In this document: positions 1 to 5,239 of the stretch, one piece after another
Layout: each line of letters begins with the position of its first letter
Position numbering within the stretch: the first letter of the stretch is position 1
DNA from: RUG13409 sp045546135
Lineage (GTDB): Bacteria; Bacillota; Clostridia; Peptostreptococcales; Anaerovoracaceae
Length of the DNA: 6,055 bases
Direction: 5' to 3'
NCBI GenBank assembly: GCA_045546135.1
Contig: JAZQCD010000001.1
Coordinates: 1 to 6,055 of the forward strand
Program-made: the position numbers and the translations under genes
The notes under the pieces: model-generated
Told to the model about the DNA's origin: nothing
Seen by the model: only the letters and a program-made list of their open reading frames with translations
The model's database searches: none

Positions 1-8
1 TCTTGTTT

Positions 9-37
9 TTGCAAGCGAATTATGTTAGTATCATACT
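9..37 (+). promoter_or_regulatory. Weak candidate promoter for the bactofilin gene
   Basis: A possible -35 box TTGCAA (9-14, 4 of 6 matches to TTGACA) is followed after 17 bases by CATACT (32-37, 4 of 6 matches to TATAAT). A start near 44 would give a leader of about 30 bases before the start codon at 73. Both boxes are imperfect and there is no extended -10. The gene may instead be read from a promoter upstream of the window. Confidence 0.22.
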
Positions 38-57
38 GTCTTTTTTATATCAAGAAA

Positions 58-64
58 GAAGGAG
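58..64 (+). promoter_or_regulatory. Ribosome binding site that sets the bactofilin start
   Basis: A strong GAAGGAG-type Shine-Dalgarno sequence lies about 8 bases before the ATG at 73. The in-frame ATG at 22 has no comparable site, and the 17 residues it would add are not bactofilin-like. The 73 start is therefore preferred. Confidence 0.8.
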
Positions 65-72
65 AATATTCC

Positions 73-423
73 ATGGCTGATTATGAAAGCGTAAGCATCA
101 ATTCACAGATCATAGAGACAGTTATCGGTTCACAGACAAAATTCAAGGGTTCTGTAGTAACAGACAAACCCATAAGAATAGACGGATATTTCGAGGGGAC
201 CATAGATACTACCAATTCAGTGATCATTTCTGAAAGCGGAGAATTTAACGGCACCCTGAAGTGTGCAGACTTCGACCTAAAAGGAAAAGGCCACGGCAAT
301 GCTATCTGTACGAATCTTTGTCAGGTAGCGCCCGGAGGATACTTCGAAGGGGATATAACCACTGCGGACCTCATAACAGTAAAGGGCTCCGTGATAAACG
401 GAAAGATAATAATCGCAAAATAA
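73..423 (+). CDS. Bactofilin (polymer-forming cytoskeletal protein, DUF583)
   Basis: This 116-residue protein belongs to the bactofilin family (Pfam PF04519), whose members form a small right-handed beta-helix and polymerise without nucleotide into filaments. Those filaments act as scaffolds for cell shape, wall enzymes or other envelope tasks. The family core is easy to see: ETVIGSQTKFKGSV at residues 15-28, IRIDGYFEGTI at 34-44, then alternating hydrophobic/glycine turns, and GGYFEGDI plus VKGSVINGKI near the C-terminus (88-111). The flanking tails are very short, so it is almost all core domain. There is no signal peptide or membrane segment, so it should be cytoplasmic or bound to the inner face of the membrane. 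It has three cysteines (64, 79, 83). The start at 73 is chosen because of its strong ribosome binding site; the ATG at 22 adds residues with no family match. An intrinsic terminator follows 9 bases after the stop. What it scaffolds cannot be told from the sequence. Confidence 0.92.
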   Translation: MADYESVSINSQIIETVIGSQTKFKGSVVTDKPIRIDGYFEGTIDTTNSVIISESGEFNGTLKCADFDLKGKGHGNAICTNLCQVAPGGYFEGDITTADLITVKGSVINGKIIIAK

Positions 424-432
424 AACTGATGG

Positions 433-455
433 GGGCTTGAAAAAGCCCTTTTTTT
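433..455 (+). terminator. Intrinsic terminator after bactofilin
   Basis: A perfect 6-bp stem GGGCTT/AAGCCC (433-438 with 443-448) closed by a GAAA tetraloop is followed by seven T residues (449-455). Two extra G residues at 431-432 can wobble-pair with the first T residues. This separates the bactofilin transcript from the sigma factor unit. Confidence 0.9.
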
Positions 456-480
456 GTAACCTGATCCATATATTCCCGTC
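455..480 (+). promoter_or_regulatory. ECF-type promoter, probably autoregulatory
   Basis: TGTAAC (455-460) and CGTC (477-480) are separated by exactly 16 bases. This matches the promoter pattern known for Bacillus ECF factors such as SigM, SigW, SigV and SigX (TGAAAC or TGTAAC, 16-17 bases, CGTC/CGTA/CGAC). No good sigma-A promoter was seen in the same gap. Transcription would start near 487, giving a leader of only about 17 bases that still includes the ribosome binding site AAAGGA (491-496). Since the next gene is itself an ECF factor, self-activation is the natural reading, as in many ECF operons. The recognition is an inference from motif and position. Confidence 0.72.
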
Positions 481-503
481 TTTTAAGGTGAAAGGACTTT
501 CAG

Positions 504-1055
504 ATGGAAGACAACAAAATCATAGAACTATATCTAAACAGAGACGAGAGCGCACTTTTGCAAACATCCGCAAAGTACGGAGCTTATTGTTCTACTATTG
601 CTTTCAACATCCTTGGCAGCGCTGAGGATGCAAGGGAATGCATGAACGATACGCTCCTGAGGACTTGGAAGAGCATACCACCTGCAAAACCATCAAGCCT
701 GAAATCATATCTTGGCAGGATAGCAAGAAACCTGGCATTGGACAGATATGACCAAAGGACTGCAGAAAAGCGTGGCGGAGATCAGGTGGATCTGGCTCTT
801 GAGGAATTGTCAGAATGCATTGCAGACAATAAAGAAGAGTTAAATGACGGAGAGATAACAGCAGTCATAAATGCTTTTCTCGAAACCCAGGATAAACAGA
901 AAAGGATCATTTTTGTAAAAAGATACTTTAATCTCGAATCTGTAAAGGATATAGCAAAAGAAATGTCGATCTCTGAAAGCAATGTCAAGACAACGCTTTT
1001 CAGACTCAGAACAGGTCTAAGAGAAGCGCTTCAAAAAGAGGGGATAAATATATGA
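504..1055 (+). CDS. ECF-type RNA polymerase sigma factor (sigma-70 family)
   Basis: This is a 183-residue sigma factor of the extracytoplasmic function class, with only the sigma-2 and sigma-4 domains, close to the usual ECF size. Sigma-2 spans about residues 6-85 and includes the region 2.2 polymerase-binding helix (EDARECMNDTLLRTW, 41-55) and a region 2.3/2.4-like helix (SYLGRIARNLALDRYDQR, 68-85). A charged linker at about 86-115 leads to sigma-4 (about 116-178), whose helix-turn-helix reads VKDIAKEMSISESNVKTTLFRLR (147-169) and should contact the -35 box. The ATG has AAAGGA 7 bases upstream. The stop overlaps the start of the next gene by 4 bases (ATGA), so the two are translationally coupled; the partner is a membrane protein likely to restrain this factor. 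An ECF-type promoter lies directly upstream, which suggests autoregulation. The inducing signal and the rest of the regulon are unknown. Family call is secure; the ECF subgroup is not assigned. Confidence 0.95.
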   Translation: MEDNKIIELYLNRDESALLQTSAKYGAYCSTIAFNILGSAEDARECMNDTLLRTWKSIPPAKPSSLKSYLGRIARNLALDRYDQRTAEKRGGDQVDLALEELSECIADNKEELNDGEITAVINAFLETQDKQKRIIFVKRYFNLESVKDIAKEMSISESNVKTTLFRLRTGLREALQKEGINI

Positions 1056-2194
1056 AAAACAAGGATCTTATGAAGGCTATGAGCGATATCGATGATAAAT
1101 ACATCGAAGAAGCGTCGGAAGTAAAAAAGCCGGGTAAAGAAAAAATCTCTTCCTATTTTAGGAGCGGCAGATGGACAAAATGGGCAGGCGCAGTTGCTGC
1201 TGTTCTTGTCATAGCACTAGTTGGAAACGGACTTATAAATTCCGGACTTTTCAGCAATAAAGGAAGCAAAGGCGATGTACAATCTACTGATTCATTTTAT
1301 GAACCCGGGGATGCTGCTTCTCCTGCGCCATCGTTTGTTGAATATGAGGGCGGCGACTTTGATTACAGAAAGAATAGCGTAAACTATTCGGGAAGCAACA
1401 GTTTGGTAGCTTCCGATGGGCAGTCAGGAGGGAGTGCAAATAGCGAAAAACCGGTAGGCACAGGCAATATCTCCTATGATACTTCAAAGGTCAAACTCAT
1501 ATATACAGCAAACATTTCAGGTCAGACTGATGATTTTGCAACAGCCGATGCTCAGCTCAGAGCAAAAGTTGAAGCTGCAGGCGGGTATTTCCAGGATCAG
1601 AACATAAGTAACGGCAGCTATTACAACGGAGATTATCTTAAGAAAGCATCATATACAATCAGGATCCCCGCAGACCGCTTCGAAGCTTTTCTTAGCGGTG
1701 TAAAGGAAGGCATAACAGTAAAATCCCTTACACAGAGTGCGGAGGATATAGGGCTCAGCTATTCAGAGACAGAACAGCGCATAGAGACCTTGAACATAAA
1801 ACTCGACAGACTTCAGGATCTTTTAAGACAGGCGACTGTCATGTCAGATATCATAGAGCTTGAGAACGCCATATCTGAAACTGAAGAGGAAATTGAGTAC
1901 TATACCAACAGGATCAACAAATATGACAGCCTCATTGGTTTTTCTACGATCTATCTCGATCTGACTGAGGTCGCAAGGCCCGGAAGCAGCATAGAGGAAA
2001 AGGAAGGTTTCTTCAAAAAACTCGGAAGAGAATTCGTTGAGGGTCTATCAAATGCAGGGGAATCACTTGCGGGTATATTCTACTGGATATCATATCATTT
2101 TGTTGGACTCCTCATATTTGCAGGAATAGTATTTTGCCTCATTAGATTCAGACCCTTCACTAAACTCTTCAAAAAGATATTCAAGAAGGAATGA
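1052..2194 (+). CDS. DUF4349 membrane protein, putative anti-sigma/sensor partner
   Basis: This 380-residue protein appears to have two membrane segments with a large domain outside. A cytoplasmic stretch of about 43 residues (DLMKAMSDIDDKYIEEA at 5-21, like the start of many clostridial anti-sigma proteins) precedes the first transmembrane helix at about 44-63. A Ser/Gly-rich linker follows (about 70-143). The DUF4349 domain (Pfam PF14257) covers about 147-365: a beta-rich part (VKLIYTANISG, then YTIRIPADRFEAFL at 201-214), a long coiled coil at about 236-292, a strand FSTIYLDLTEV (297-307), and a second transmembrane helix at about 341-364. A very basic tail (RFRPFTKLFKKIFKKE) ends the protein. 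No His/Cys zinc-binding anti-sigma motif is present in the short N-terminus. The start overlaps the sigma factor stop (ATGA), with AGAGGGG 8 bases upstream. The DUF4349 assignment is firm. The anti-sigma role is inferred from gene order, topology and the N-terminal sequence. Confidence 0.87.
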   Translation: MKNKDLMKAMSDIDDKYIEEASEVKKPGKEKISSYFRSGRWTKWAGAVAAVLVIALVGNGLINSGLFSNKGSKGDVQSTDSFYEPGDAASPAPSFVEYEGGDFDYRKNSVNYSGSNSLVASDGQSGGSANSEKPVGTGNISYDTSKVKLIYTANISGQTDDFATADAQLRAKVEAAGGYFQDQNISNGSYYNGDYLKKASYTIRIPADRFEAFLSGVKEGITVKSLTQSAEDIGLSYSETEQRIETLNIKLDRLQDLLRQATVMSDIIELENAISETEEEIEYYTNRINKYDSLIGFSTIYLDLTEVARPGSSIEEKEGFFKKLGREFVEGLSNAGESLAGIFYWISYHFVGLLIFAGIVFCLIRFRPFTKLFKKIFKKE

Positions 2195-2224
2195 TCCGGC
2201 AAGGACAAACTGTACAAGTATAGA

Positions 2225-2247
2225 GAGGACCGATATTGCAGGTCTTC
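2225..2247 (+). other. Short hairpin just upstream of the terminator
   Basis: GAGGACC (2225-2231) can pair with GGTCTTC (2241-2247), including one G-U pair, around a 9-base loop. It has no U-tract, so it is not a terminator itself. It sits 7 bases before the terminator hairpin in the 3' untranslated region of the DUF4349 gene. It may stabilise the 3' end or be chance. Confidence 0.3.
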
Positions 2248-2254
2248 ATTCTGA

Positions 2255-2279
2255 GGGCAGAAATTCTTCTGCCCTTTTT
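2255..2279 (+). terminator. Intrinsic terminator of the sigma/DUF4349 unit
   Basis: A perfect 8-bp stem GGGCAGAA/TTCTGCCC (2255-2262 with 2267-2274) with loop ATTC is followed by five T residues (2275-2279) and a further T-rich stretch to 2290. A2254 can also pair with T2275. It lies 60 bases after the DUF4349 stop and just before the promoter of the next gene. Confidence 0.9.
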
Positions 2280-2289
2280 ATATTTTTTA

Positions 2290-2318
2290 TGGAAAACACA
2301 TATTTTTAGTAGTATAAT
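2290..2318 (+). promoter_or_regulatory. Sigma-A-type promoter of the lipoprotein gene
   Basis: A perfect -10 box TATAAT (2313-2318) lies 17 bases after TGGAAA (2290-2295), which matches 4 of 6 positions of TTGACA. The start point would be near 2325, giving a leader of about 28 bases. The preceding terminator and T-rich spacer fit an independent transcription unit. Confidence 0.7.
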
Positions 2319-2339
2319 ACATTGTTATTATGTATATTC

Positions 2340-2345
2340 AAGGAG
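2340..2345 (+). promoter_or_regulatory. Ribosome binding site that sets the lipoprotein start
   Basis: AAGGAG ends 7 bases before the ATG at 2353. The frame stays open back to a TTG at 2236, but that extension runs through the terminator and promoter and would bury the signal peptide. The 2353 start is clearly right. Confidence 0.9.
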
Positions 2346-2352
2346 ACATAAA

Positions 2353-3414
2353 ATGAAAAAGTTAATCAAAGCACTTTCGCTTATACTTGTTTTGGCAATG
2401 CTTCTTTGCTCATGCGGAAAGAAGACATCATTCAGTGACGGTCTTGATGAAAACGGATATTTCCAGGGCGTAAAGGCAATGGATTATTTCGATATCAAGG
2501 ATGTTGACGAAATAAAACTCGCACAGGAAGACATCGACTCTGAGATCGAATATCTCATTACAGAGGCATTTCCTAACAAAGTAGAAGTCTATGACAGAAC
2601 CATAACCGCTGCAGACTGGGTCAATATCGACTATGTAGGATCTGTTGACGGCGTAGAGTTTGAAGGCGGCAGCACCGGCGGAAACGGAACTGAAGTCAAC
2701 GTTACAACCACATCATATATCGACGGATTCCTTATCCAACTCATCGGACATAAACCCGGTGATGAGTTCGATATCAATGTTACATTCCCTGATCCATATC
2801 CAAACAACACCGAGCTTTCAGGAAAAGCTGCAGTATTCAAAACAAAGGTAAACTACATAGTAGAACATACACCTGCAGAATGGAACGATGATTTCGTAAA
2901 GAATAACCTTTATTACAACTTCTATTACTATTACGGAGTATCCATCAACACAGTTGAAGAATACCTTGAGTTCACAAAACAGAGCATAGTTGAGAACTAT
3001 ATCCTCAGCAACTGCAAACTTGGTGAAGGCAAAGAGGTCCCTGAATCTGTTCAGAATACTACCAACAACGCAAACGTTCTTTCTGTTACCAGATATGCTG
3101 AAAAATACAAGGGCGTAGAACTCATTACCTACCTTAAGGAGCAGTATGACGTAGATTCAGTTGAAGCATATCTTGAAAAGAATGCAGATGCTCTTAAGTC
3201 ACAAGCTCAGAACGCACTTCTCATCCAAGCCCTTTCTGAGTATTACGGACTGACAGTCAGCGATGCAGAAGTACAGGAGTATTTCTCAGCTGAGGGTGAA
3301 GACGTCCTCTCCTATGAAGACGCTGTTAAGGAATATGGGCTCCCATACCTTAAGCAGTATCTCCTTCAGGATAAGGTCATCAGCCACGTAGTAGAACTCG
3401 CAGTATTTGAATAA
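2353..3414 (+). CDS. Trigger-factor-like FKBP-type prolyl isomerase lipoprotein
   Basis: This 353-residue lipoprotein is probably an extracytoplasmic folding factor that catalyses cis-trans isomerisation of peptidyl-proline bonds. The N-terminus is a lipoprotein signal peptide (KK, hydrophobic 8-18, lipobox L18-C-S-C21), so Cys21 should carry the lipid anchor at the outer face of the membrane. The FKBP domain covers about 84-170: WVNIDYVGSVDGVEFEGG (89-106), YIDGFLIQLIGHKPGDEF (122-139), VTFPDPYP (143-150) and LSGKAAVFKTKVNYI (155-169). This is the trigger-factor type. Residues about 175-353 are helical and resemble the trigger factor C-terminal chaperone arms (TVSDAEVQEYFS, 301-312). The trigger factor ribosome-binding domain is absent and replaced by the signal peptide. 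Residues 187-194 hold six tyrosines and one phenylalanine. It has its own promoter and ribosome binding site. Automated pipelines may call it trigger factor; its location argues for a role comparable to PrsA-type foldases, though the fold differs. Clients are unknown. Confidence 0.9.
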   Translation: MKKLIKALSLILVLAMLLCSCGKKTSFSDGLDENGYFQGVKAMDYFDIKDVDEIKLAQEDIDSEIEYLITEAFPNKVEVYDRTITAADWVNIDYVGSVDGVEFEGGSTGGNGTEVNVTTTSYIDGFLIQLIGHKPGDEFDINVTFPDPYPNNTELSGKAAVFKTKVNYIVEHTPAEWNDDFVKNNLYYNFYYYYGVSINTVEEYLEFTKQSIVENYILSNCKLGEGKEVPESVQNTTNNANVLSVTRYAEKYKGVELITYLKEQYDVDSVEAYLEKNADALKSQAQNALLIQALSEYYGLTVSDAEVQEYFSAEGEDVLSYEDAVKEYGLPYLKQYLLQDKVISHVVELAVFE

Positions 3415-3417
3415 TAC

Positions 3418-3446
3418 TTGATGAAATCTGCTGCAGATGTTAGAAT
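3418..3446 (+). promoter_or_regulatory. Candidate extended -10 promoter for DUF1292 and dehydrogenase
   Basis: TTGATG (3418-3423, 4 of 6 matches to TTGACA) and TAGAAT (3441-3446, 5 of 6 matches to TATAAT) are 17 bases apart. TG at 3438-3439 makes a TGn extended -10. The start would be near 3453, about 32 bases before the ATG at 3485. No terminator hairpin is visible between the lipoprotein stop (3414) and this site, so read-through from upstream may also contribute. Confidence 0.55.
3426..3438. repeat. Inverted repeat inside the promoter spacer (possible operator)
   Basis: ATCTGC (3426-3431) and GCAGAT (3433-3438) form a 6-base inverted repeat around a single T. It lies wholly between the -35 and -10 boxes of the candidate promoter, where a repressor would block polymerase. 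A one-base spacing makes it unsuitable as an RNA hairpin at full length and it has no U-tract. A protein site is therefore the better explanation, but chance cannot be excluded. Confidence 0.35.
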
Positions 3447-3484
3447 TTGATTGTCATTAACAAAGATTTTTATAGGAGAAGAAA

Positions 3485-3772
3485 ATGGCAGAAGATAAGA
3501 AGAATTACAACGAAGAACTCGACGAAGAAGAAGATTTCATTACTCTTGAGTTCGAAGACGGTCAAGAAGTTGAATGCGAGATCATGGGCATCTTCGATGT
3601 AGATGATAAAGAATATATCGCACTTCTTCCTGATGACGGAACAGATGATGTTTATCTTTACGGATACAAGGAAATATCCGATTTGGAATTCGAACTTGTC
3701 GATATCATCGATGACGCTGAATTCGATAAGGTATCCGCAGCATTCAGTGAACTGGAGATCGAGGAAATATAA
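3485..3772 (+). CDS. DUF1292 family small acidic protein
   Basis: This 95-residue protein belongs to DUF1292 (YrzB-like, Pfam PF06949), a Firmicutes family with no established function. The family core is seen as FITLEFEDGQEVECEIMGIFDVDDKEYIALLP (about 18-49), followed by VYLYGYKE and FELVDIIDDAEFDKVSAAF (68-86). It is strikingly acidic: 36 of 95 residues are Asp or Glu, against five Lys and no Arg or His. There is no signal peptide or membrane segment, so it is cytoplasmic. AGGAG at 3474-3478 lies 6 bases before the ATG. In many Firmicutes the homologue sits beside the Holliday-junction resolvase-like gene ruvX/yrrK and a yrzL gene. Here it is instead 5 bases upstream of an FAD-dependent dehydrogenase, so the two are almost certainly co-transcribed. 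A candidate promoter lies at 3418-3446. Family call is strong; role unknown. Confidence 0.9.
   Translation: MAEDKKNYNEELDEEEDFITLEFEDGQEVECEIMGIFDVDDKEYIALLPDDGTDDVYLYGYKEISDLEFELVDIIDDAEFDKVSAAFSELEIEEI
3754..3766 (+). promoter_or_regulatory. Distant ribosome binding site of the dehydrogenase gene
   Basis: The only Shine-Dalgarno-like sequences before the ATG at 3778 are GAGGAA (3761-3766), about 12 bases away, and GGAG (3754-3757), further still. Both lie inside the DUF1292 coding region. The long spacing and the 5-base gap between genes suggest that initiation depends largely on ribosomes finishing DUF1292. Confidence 0.45.
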
Positions 3773-3777
3773 CTGAA

Positions 3778-5157
3778 ATGAAAAACTACGATATCATTAT
3801 CGTAGGTGCAGGTGCTTCAGGTGTGTTCATGTCCTATGAACTCACCAAACGCAACATAAATGCAAAAGTCCTGGTCATAGACAGGGGAGCAAGACTTGAA
3901 GAGCGTAAGTGCCCAATAGCAGCAGGAAAAGTCGAAAGCTGCATCAAGTGCAACCCTTGCCATATCATGAACGGATATGGTGGCGCCGGTACTTTGTCAG
4001 ACGGAAAGTACAACATCACCACCGAATTCGGTGGTGATTTGCATGTTTATGTAGGCGAAAAGAATGCAATGGAACTCATGGAGTATGTGGACAGCGTACT
4101 CTGCAGTTTCGGAGGTTCTGAAGCAAAGCTCTACGATGCTGCAAATGAAGAATTGAAGACGAAAGCTTTAAGATATGACCTTCACTTGCTCAACGCTAAA
4201 GTACGTCACCTTGGGACTGACAGAAATGTTCAGATACTCAAAAAGATGTATGACTATTCTGACGGCAAGATCGAGACCATATTCAGAACATCAGTTGACA
4301 AAGTAGAAAAGACTGATGAAGGTTTCATTGTCACATGCTCGAACGGAGAACAGTATTCATGCAAAGATCTTGTCCTTGGAATGGGAAGGTCCGGATCAAA
4401 GCAGCTTTCTGCTATCTGTTCAGAACTTGGTATAGGTACAAAGAGCAATAGGGTAGACCTTGGAGTCAGGGTCGAACTTCCGGCTGAGATCTTCAAGCAT
4501 ATTACTGACGAAGTATATGAGAGCAAACTCGTATACAGGACTGAAAAATACGGAGATCACGTCAGGACCTTCTGTATGAATCCTTACGGCGAAGTCGTCA
4601 ACGAGAATACCAACGGCATAGTGACAGTAAACGGACATTCCTATGCAGACCCTGAACTCAGGACCGGAAACACAAACTTTGCTTTACTGGTTTCCAATAC
4701 CTTTACAGAGCCTTTTAAGGACAGCAACGATTACGGCGAATCCATAGCAAGGCTTTCAAACATGCTCGGAGGAGGCGTCATAGTTCAGCGCTTCGGAGAC
4801 CTTGTAAAAGGAAGAAGGAGCAATGAGCACAGGATGGCAAAGTCATTTACAAAGCCAACATTAAAAGCAACTCCGGGAGACCTTGCCCTTGTCATGCCGA
4901 AAAGACAGCTCGATGACATCATCGAGATGATATATGCCCTTGACAAGATAGCTCCGGGCACAGCAAACGATGATACTCTCCTTTACGGAGTAGAAGTCAA
5001 ATTCTACAACTCTCTCATTGAGGTAGACAAGAATCTTGAGACTAAGGTAAAGGGACTCTATGCTCTTGGCGACGGATCAGGTGTTACTCACTCCCTGTCC
5101 CAAGCAGCTGCATCAGGCGTTTATGTAGCAAGGATACTTGCAGATAAATATAATTAG
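3778..5157 (+). CDS. FAD-dependent dehydrogenase (COG2509 family)
   Basis: This 459-residue flavoprotein belongs to the widespread but poorly characterised FAD-dependent dehydrogenases of COG2509. The substrate is not known. A Rossmann FAD-binding motif starts the protein (IIIVGAGASG, 6-15, G10-x-G12-x-x-G15), with Asp35 (VLVIDRG) at the end of the second strand to hold the ribose. Next comes a cysteine cluster (C45, then C55-x2-C58-x2-C61) running into GYGGAGTLSDGKYN (66-79), a hallmark of the family. A middle motif LVLGMGRSGS (198-207), DLGVRVELP (227-235) and FCMNPYGEVVNE (265-276) also fit. The C-terminal FAD segment is GLYALGDGSGVTHSLSQAAASG (426-447). No signal peptide or membrane helix is seen, so it is cytoplasmic. 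The length is normal for the shorter members, which lack an extra N-terminal region. The gene lies 5 bases after DUF1292 and is followed by a hairpin terminator shared with the converging acyltransferase gene. The cysteines could bind metal or be redox-active; this is inference. Confidence 0.9.
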   Translation: MKNYDIIIVGAGASGVFMSYELTKRNINAKVLVIDRGARLEERKCPIAAGKVESCIKCNPCHIMNGYGGAGTLSDGKYNITTEFGGDLHVYVGEKNAMELMEYVDSVLCSFGGSEAKLYDAANEELKTKALRYDLHLLNAKVRHLGTDRNVQILKKMYDYSDGKIETIFRTSVDKVEKTDEGFIVTCSNGEQYSCKDLVLGMGRSGSKQLSAICSELGIGTKSNRVDLGVRVELPAEIFKHITDEVYESKLVYRTEKYGDHVRTFCMNPYGEVVNENTNGIVTVNGHSYADPELRTGNTNFALLVSNTFTEPFKDSNDYGESIARLSNMLGGGVIVQRFGDLVKGRRSNEHRMAKSFTKPTLKATPGDLALVMPKRQLDDIIEMIYALDKIAPGTANDDTLLYGVEVKFYNSLIEVDKNLETKVKGLYALGDGSGVTHSLSQAAASGVYVARILADKYN

Positions 5158-5185
5158 GGTCCAAGACAAGAAAAACAAATTAAAA

Positions 5186-5218
5186 CCCCTTTCATTAGAG
5201 TTTTTCTAACGAAAGGGG
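5186..5218. terminator. Bidirectional intrinsic terminator between converging genes
   Basis: CCCCTTTC-x-TTAGA (5186-5199) pairs with TCTAA-x-GAAAGGGG (5205-5218) around a GTTTT loop. In the + strand RNA the x position is an A-C mismatch and the tract after the stem is a poor CTTTCTTC. In the - strand RNA the same position becomes a G-U pair, and the stem is followed by a good U-rich tract (complement of 5171-5185: TTTTAATTTGTTTTT). It ends the dehydrogenase transcript in one direction and, more strongly, the acyltransferase transcript in the other. Confidence 0.85.
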
Positions 5219-5239
5219 CTTTCTTCATTTTGAGTATGT

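Noticed and set aside
15..40. Possible second ECF-type promoter before the bactofilin (GCGAAT, 16 bases, TGTC)
   Set aside because: The -35 lacks the AAC core and the -10 lacks CG, so it does not match the strong example at 455-480; the bactofilin is not claimed as part of that regulon.
22..72. N-terminal extension of the bactofilin from an ATG at 22
   Set aside because: The added 17 residues do not resemble the family, and the strong ribosome binding site points to the ATG at 73.
437..625. Small open frame overlapping the terminator and the sigma factor start
   Set aside because: It begins inside the terminator stem and overlaps the real sigma gene in another frame, with a composition unlike a protein domain.
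2236..2352. N-terminal extension of the lipoprotein from a TTG at 2236
   Set aside because: It would be translated from across the terminator and promoter and would bury a good lipoprotein signal peptide; AAGGAG marks the 2353 start.
3426..3438. Inverted repeat as a terminator of the lipoprotein gene
   Set aside because: The stem has a one-base centre and no U-tract follows, so it is not a credible intrinsic terminator.
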